A program made the position numbers and the translations under genes. This document shows, piece after piece, positions 60,372 through 64,000 of a stretch of DNA of 64,000 nucleotides; position 1 is the stretch's first letter; each line of letters begins with the position of its first letter. A model generated the notes under the pieces. The model did no database searches, was not told the DNA's origin, and saw only the letters and a list, made by a program, of their open reading frames with translations. Source of the stretch: Puniceicoccaceae bacterium K14 (lineage in GTDB: Bacteria > Verrucomicrobiota > Verrucomicrobiia > Opitutales > Opitutaceae); NCBI GenBank assembly GCA_022538095.1, contig JAKYXN010000003.1, positions 62,001 to 126,000 on the forward strand, written 5' to 3'.

Positions 60372-61952
60372 TTATGAGAAAAACTTCACGAGACGCTTGT
60401 ATTGCGTAGATGGTTTTACCTCGTATGAGGCTTCGTAGCCAAATTTCTTTTGTATAGAATGCGGTAACGTTTCAGGAAGTCCGTCCATCGTAATAACGGC
60501 AGTTTTTTCCGAGCATTCGCTTGTCGTTAATTGTTCTAAAAGTGGGATCGCATTTTCGTCTAGTCCGCTATGGCAAACAATGATTCCATCTAAGGAATCT
60601 TTTAAGTCTCTGGTGTCGAGCATGACTTGATGCGGGTCTATATGTATCCGATATTTCCAGCCGTTTTCCCTCATTAGAGCAAGCAAGGGAGATTGAGCAA
60701 CATCTTCCCAAGAATAGATAAGAACTGTGAACGCTTCCTTTTTTGATACGCTTTTTGACTGCGTTTCTTTGTGGTTGTTATTTTCGCCTTCAGCGTTGGT
60801 GGCCAAGGTTTCTTGAAGATTGGCAAGTGGAATTTGTAGGCTGACCGTCGTTTGGTTTTCGCCGTTGGATTCGACTTCAAGCGAACCTGCGCATCCTATC
60901 GCAAAGCTTCGAGCCATAAACAACCCCATCCCCGAGTGTTTGCTAGGATCTTTTGTGGTGAAGAGCGCATCTGTTGTTTTGGAAAGATTTTGGGATTTAA
61001 TGCCGCTCCCGTTATCGAAAACCTCGATACGTATATGCGGATTGGGTGATTTTACAATATATGTTTGAAATCTAACTACTGGAATTTTTGGTGCAGCGTC
61101 AGCGCAATTTGCAATTATATGCATCAAGCATTGAATGAATGCGTTTGGGTCGACGTGTACTTGTACAGCAGGAGCTTGAAGATCCAATTCGAGTTCTGTG
61201 CCTTTGGGCAAAAGGGTTAAAATAAGATCCTTTTGTTCCTCTATTATTTTCTCTAAATCGCAATAAACCTTTCCGCTGAGGTTTATCATTGTGACTTCGC
61301 GAATTCTTTGGGTGATTTTTTGAGCTCTTAACGAATTGTCTCGAATATGACCCATGCCTTCGAGCATTGAGTCAGAGCTCGCTCCTTCTTGGGCATAGAG
61401 TTCGCTAAGCGAGTAAATTCCTGCGATTGTATTGTTAAAGTCGTGGATGTATCGACGAACTGATGATTTTGAGACTTCGCCCCAAGTGTGGTGGCAAAGC
61501 GTATCGATAGATCGTTGCCGTGTTTCATCTAGGGTAAGGCGACCTATGTATGCGATTACAGTGCCTTGCTCGTCTGCGATCGCTACTCGGAAGTCTTGAA
61601 TAGGAATCCAGTTTAATTTCTCATTAGGTCGAATTCTGTATTCAAAAATAAATTCTCTACCCGCCCCATGTTCTTTTTCAATGTATGCTTCTTTGTCTTC
61701 GGGGTGAATGAGGTCTGTTATGCGGGCAACCTTACGCAGCGCTTCGGAAACCAGGCTGGGGAGTTTTGGCTCTGCCTTCTCTGAAATGTACCGAATCTGT
61801 AAATTATTACCGTCAAGAAGGTAGGTGATGCCTGGTCCTAATTCGAAGAGAGCGCTTTGACTGCCAAGTTGTGATTTGGGAAGCCCGATTTCTTCTAGGG
61901 CAGCATCTAGTGTTGTAGATGCGTTGGGGATGTAGGGACCTGGTGAATTCAA
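60372..61952 (-). CDS. PAS histidine kinase with C-terminal pseudo-receiver
   Basis: This is a 526-residue soluble kinase. An N-terminal PAS domain ends in IADEQGTVIAYIGRLTLDE. The phospho-accepting His170 lies in RYIHDFNNTIAGIYSL, and ATPase boxes follow (IIANCADAAP, DNGSGI, HSGMGLFMARSFAIG). After a Lys/Glu/Asn linker, the last ~110 residues look like a receiver fold (FTVLIYSWEDVAQSPLLAL, GIIVCHSGLDENAIPLLEQL, SYEVKPS), but the acceptor Asp position reads CHS. It is thus a probable pseudo-receiver. The kinase most likely phosphorylates the receiver encoded 2 bases downstream. Confidence 0.82.
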   Translation of the reverse strand: MNSPGPYIPNASTTLDAALEEIGLPKSQLGSQSALFELGPGITYLLDGNNLQIRYISEKAEPKLPSLVSEALRKVARITDLIHPEDKEAYIEKEHGAGREFIFEYRIRPNEKLNWIPIQDFRVAIADEQGTVIAYIGRLTLDETRQRSIDTLCHHTWGEVSKSSVRRYIHDFNNTIAGIYSLSELYAQEGASSDSMLEGMGHIRDNSLRAQKITQRIREVTMINLSGKVYCDLEKIIEEQKDLILTLLPKGTELELDLQAPAVQVHVDPNAFIQCLMHIIANCADAAPKIPVVRFQTYIVKSPNPHIRIEVFDNGSGIKSQNLSKTTDALFTTKDPSKHSGMGLFMARSFAIGCAGSLEVESNGENQTTVSLQIPLANLQETLATNAEGENNNHKETQSKSVSKKEAFTVLIYSWEDVAQSPLLALMRENGWKYRIHIDPHQVMLDTRDLKDSLDGIIVCHSGLDENAIPLLEQLTTSECSEKTAVITMDGLPETLPHSIQKKFGYEASYEVKPSTQYKRLVKFFS

Positions 61953-62040
61953 AGCAGATCAAGTCTGCACTTATAGAAGTCCCTATGGCAAATTTCTAAT
62001 TTGGAAAAATGTGTAAATTGACGTCCCGAAATGGCTACCG

Positions 62041-62895
62041 CTATTCGGGCAATTGGTAGATCGCGGGTTTGATCGTATTGTAGGGGTGAGTAATGCCAGC
62101 CAGACTTTCGGCGTGACCGATAAATAGGTAACCTCCAGGTACGAGGTGCTTGGAGAGTCGGGTGACTAATTCCTCCTGTGTTTTGCGATCGAAGTAGATC
62201 ATCACGTTGCGACAGATGATCAGTTGAAATTTGCTTTTCCAAGGAAAGGAAGCTTCGAAGAGGTTGATGCGCCTGAAAGCGATTTTTTTAGCAAGTTCTG
62301 GGCGCACACGGCAGTAGCCTTCCATTTGCCGTTCGCCTTTTTGGAAATATTTACGAGCTAACTCTGGCTTCACTTGTTTGAGTTTATCGATGTCGTAAAC
62401 GGCATCTGAGGCAAATTTGAGAACGCGGGTTGAAATGTCGCTACAATCGATTTGCCAATCGTGCTGAGGGAATTTTTGAAAATATTCTGCAAGCGAGATT
62501 GCAACTGAGTATGGCTCTTCTCCAGTAGAGCAGGCACAGCTCCAAATGTTGAGTTTTGATGTGTTTCCTAGTTTGCCGGAGCTAAACTGTGGAAGAACGA
62601 CTTGCTCTAGAAAATTGAAATGGTTGATTTCTCTGAAAAAGAAAGTGTGGTTGGTCGAGATCGCATCTATCAAGTTGTAAAATTCGTTGCTCGATGGATT
62701 CTTACGGAGGGCCTCACAATAGTCCTCATAACTAGGGCAACCAGTGGCTCGCAGGCGTTTTCCGACTCTAGCGCTTACCAATTCTCGCTTTCCTTCGCCG
62801 AGATTGATGCGGGTTTCATTATAGATGAGTTTACGAATGAACTCGTAGTCTTTGTCAGATAATCTAAGTAAAGCGGTTGATTGACTTCCGTTCAT
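62041..62895 (-). CDS. cheR: Chemotaxis receptor methyltransferase CheR
   Basis: This 284-residue SAM-dependent enzyme methylates receptor glutamates. The N-terminal helical domain has ELVSARVGKRLRATGCPSYE, then DAISTNHTFFFREINHFNFL, the motif unique to CheR. The SAM-binding loop NIWSCACSTGEEPYSVAISL follows, and LIICRNVMIYFDRKTQEELV completes the fold. It is the first gene of the minus-strand chemotaxis cluster. CheB, its demethylase counterpart, is not seen in the window. Confidence 0.94.
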   Translation of the reverse strand: MNGSQSTALLRLSDKDYEFIRKLIYNETRINLGEGKRELVSARVGKRLRATGCPSYEDYCEALRKNPSSNEFYNLIDAISTNHTFFFREINHFNFLEQVVLPQFSSGKLGNTSKLNIWSCACSTGEEPYSVAISLAEYFQKFPQHDWQIDCSDISTRVLKFASDAVYDIDKLKQVKPELARKYFQKGERQMEGYCRVRPELAKKIAFRRINLFEASFPWKSKFQLIICRNVMIYFDRKTQEELVTRLSKHLVPGGYLFIGHAESLAGITHPYNTIKPAIYQLPE

Positions 62896-63154
62896 ACAAA
62901 ATGGAAATGAGGCTGTTTGAACATAAACTGAAGAGAGTTTTGCGGCTGTTGCTTGAGCTATGTTTGAGTCTGAGGTGTTTGTCGTTTTGGGCCTTTTGGA
63001 AAAATTACCCTCCCTGATTTGTAGTTTAGGTACTTATATCCACCATTTAATTCGACAGGAATTTCATTTCATGGAGCCGAAATTTTAATTTTGCTTTCCA
63101 AACCTTAGAATTACTGCTTTTCCTTAGAAAAACATATCAAAATATCATAATACG

Positions 63155-64000
63155 ATGATTTGTAATAGTGCCAACCTCCCTGAATCTGCAACTACTCAAC
63201 AACTTAGAGATTTGCTGAGTGATAGAATCCTCTTCTTGGACGGAGCGATGGGGACTATGATTCAGCGCCATAAGCTCGGTGAGCAAGATTTCCGAGGGGA
63301 TCGATTTGCGGATCACTCGATTGATTTAAAGGGGAATAATGAACTGCTCGTTTTTTCCCGGCCGGATATTATCGAGGGAATCCATACTGATTTCTTGGAA
63401 GCGGGCGCGAATATAATCGAGACGAACACTTTCAGTGGAACTACGATAGCGCAAGCGGACTACAAGTTAGAGCACGTCGTTAAGGACATAAACATTGAAG
63501 CTGCTAGGCTCGCTCGAAATGCGGTAGAACGTTACAAAAAGAAATATCCAAATGCAGAATGCTATGTTGCGGGGGCGATAGGTCCGACCAACAGAACTGC
63601 ATCGCTATCTCCTGATGTAAATCGCCCTGAGTACCGGGCAGTAACGTTTGAAGAACTTAAGAATGCTTACCGCGGCCAGATTGATGCGTTGGCTGAGGGC
63701 GGTGTAGATCTTTTCTTTCCGGAAACAACATTCGATACGTTGAATTTGAAGGCCTGCATATTTGCGTTGGAGGACTTTTTCGAAGAGCGAGGCGAGCGCA
63801 TGCCGGTAATGCTCAGCGTGACGATTACTGATGCTTCGGGGCGCACGCTTTCTGGGCAAACGGTGGAGGCTTTTTGGAATTCGGTGGCCCATTGCAAGCC
63901 ATTGAGTGTGGGAATTAATTGCGCTCTGGGCTCCAAAGAAATGAGGCCATACATAGAGCGCCTTTCTAAAATTTCGGATTGTTATATTTCCTGTTACCCA
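63155..64000 (+). CDS. metH: Methionine synthase, cobalamin-dependent, N-terminal part
   Basis: An open frame from the ATG at 63155 runs through the right edge, 282 codons. It reads as the homocysteine-binding domain of Met[20 protein letters not shown] near residues 24-42, [57 protein letters not shown], and GINCALGS near residue 258 with the first zinc-binding Cys. These are strong, ordered matches. The enzyme makes methionine from homocysteine and methyl-tetrahydrofolate through cobalamin. The folate, cobalamin and SAM domains lie beyond the window. The 259 bases upstream show no recognisable SAM or B12 riboswitch and no good Shine-Dalgarno. Confidence 0.95.
   Translation, partial: MICNSANLPESATTQQLRDLLSDRILFLDGAMGTMIQRHKLGEQDFRGDRFADHSIDLKGNNELLVFSRPDIIEGIHTDFLEAGANIIETNTFSGTTIAQADYKLEHVVKDINIEAARLARNAVERYKKKYPNAECYVAGAIGPTNRTASLSPDVNRPEYRAVTFEELKNAYRGQIDALAEGGVDLFFPETTFDTLNLKACIFALEDFFEERGERMPVMLSVTITDASGRTLSGQTVEAFWNSVAHCKPLSVGINCALGSKEMRPYIERLSKISDCYISCYP

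Noticed and set aside
61949-62242. 97-codon minus-strand frame overlapping cheR and the kinase gene
   Set aside because: It lies in another frame inside the end of cheR, whose motifs are complete; shadow.
62896-63154. Possible SAM or cobalamin riboswitch before metH
   Set aside because: I could not find conserved SAM-I, SAH or B12-box sequences by eye. A covariance-model search would be needed to overturn this.

Overview
The window looks like a chromosomal segment of a free-living, probably marine, flagellated Gram-negative bacterium. The gene style suggests Verrucomicrobiota, class Opitutia (Opitutales or Puniceicoccales, Pelagicoccus-like). The clues are LacI regulators with an unusual sensor half, a modular alginate-lyase-family enzyme with fucose-lectin-like and CBM6 modules, and an outer-membrane envelope with RND/TolC efflux. 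The taxonomic call is inference only. I see no rRNA, tRNA, CRISPR array, insertion sequence or phage module.

Region 1 (1-22.5 kb) is mixed housekeeping and envelope genes. It opens with the 3' end of a TolC-type outer-membrane factor and a strongly folded palindromic element (316-403). Next come a DoxX-like protein, a metal (probably manganese) ABC importer whose first permease carries a DtxR/MntR-like domain, a TPR protein, RecQ and a TlpA-like thioredoxin. A TetR regulator with a small membrane protein follows, with a 13-bp-arm palindrome over the start codon. Then come a complete RND efflux operon (NodT-type outer-membrane factor, adaptor, pump), a secreted polysaccharide lyase-like protein, two tandem LacI paralogues and a DusB-type tRNA-dihydrouridine synthase.

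Region 2 (22.5-27.5 kb, minus strand) holds CheA with a duplicated N-terminal domain and a PAS-PAS hybrid histidine kinase.

Region 3 (27.8-51.7 kb) is a glycan locus of about 24 kb and the most interesting part. It has a five-gene sugar-synthesis block (inositol-phosphatase-like, CMP-sugar synthetase, SIS isomerase, 2-hydroxyacid dehydrogenase, Gfo/Idh/MocA). It also has several glycosyltransferases, two DUF115 (MptE/Maf-like) proteins, a GT29 (sialyltransferase)-like protein, two further CMP-sugar synthetases, a second MocA oxidoreductase, a GSCFA protein, a sulfotransferase, a FkbM methyltransferase and two poorly recognised proteins. Three CMP-sugar synthetase homologues sit beside three proteins that resemble sialyltransferase-fold enzymes. 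The inference is that the locus builds and transfers one or more CMP-activated acidic sugars, possibly onto flagellin or a surface polysaccharide. No flagellin, NeuB/PseI or Wzx/Wzy is visible.

Region 4 (51.7-54.2 kb) has a secreted protein of unknown role, a secreted TPR protein and a small helical protein that could be a FlgN-type chaperone.

Region 5 (54.2-62.9 kb, minus strand) is a chemotaxis and signalling cluster: two receivers, a PAS protein, HDOD, CheD, CheW, a receiver joined to a degenerate HD-GYP domain, a kinase with a pseudo-receiver, and CheR. Three sigma-28-like promoters with exact 15-bp spacing lie in this cluster, and a weaker one precedes CheA, which supports a flagellar regulon.

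The window ends in the 5' part of metH (63155 onward), read directly from the sequence.
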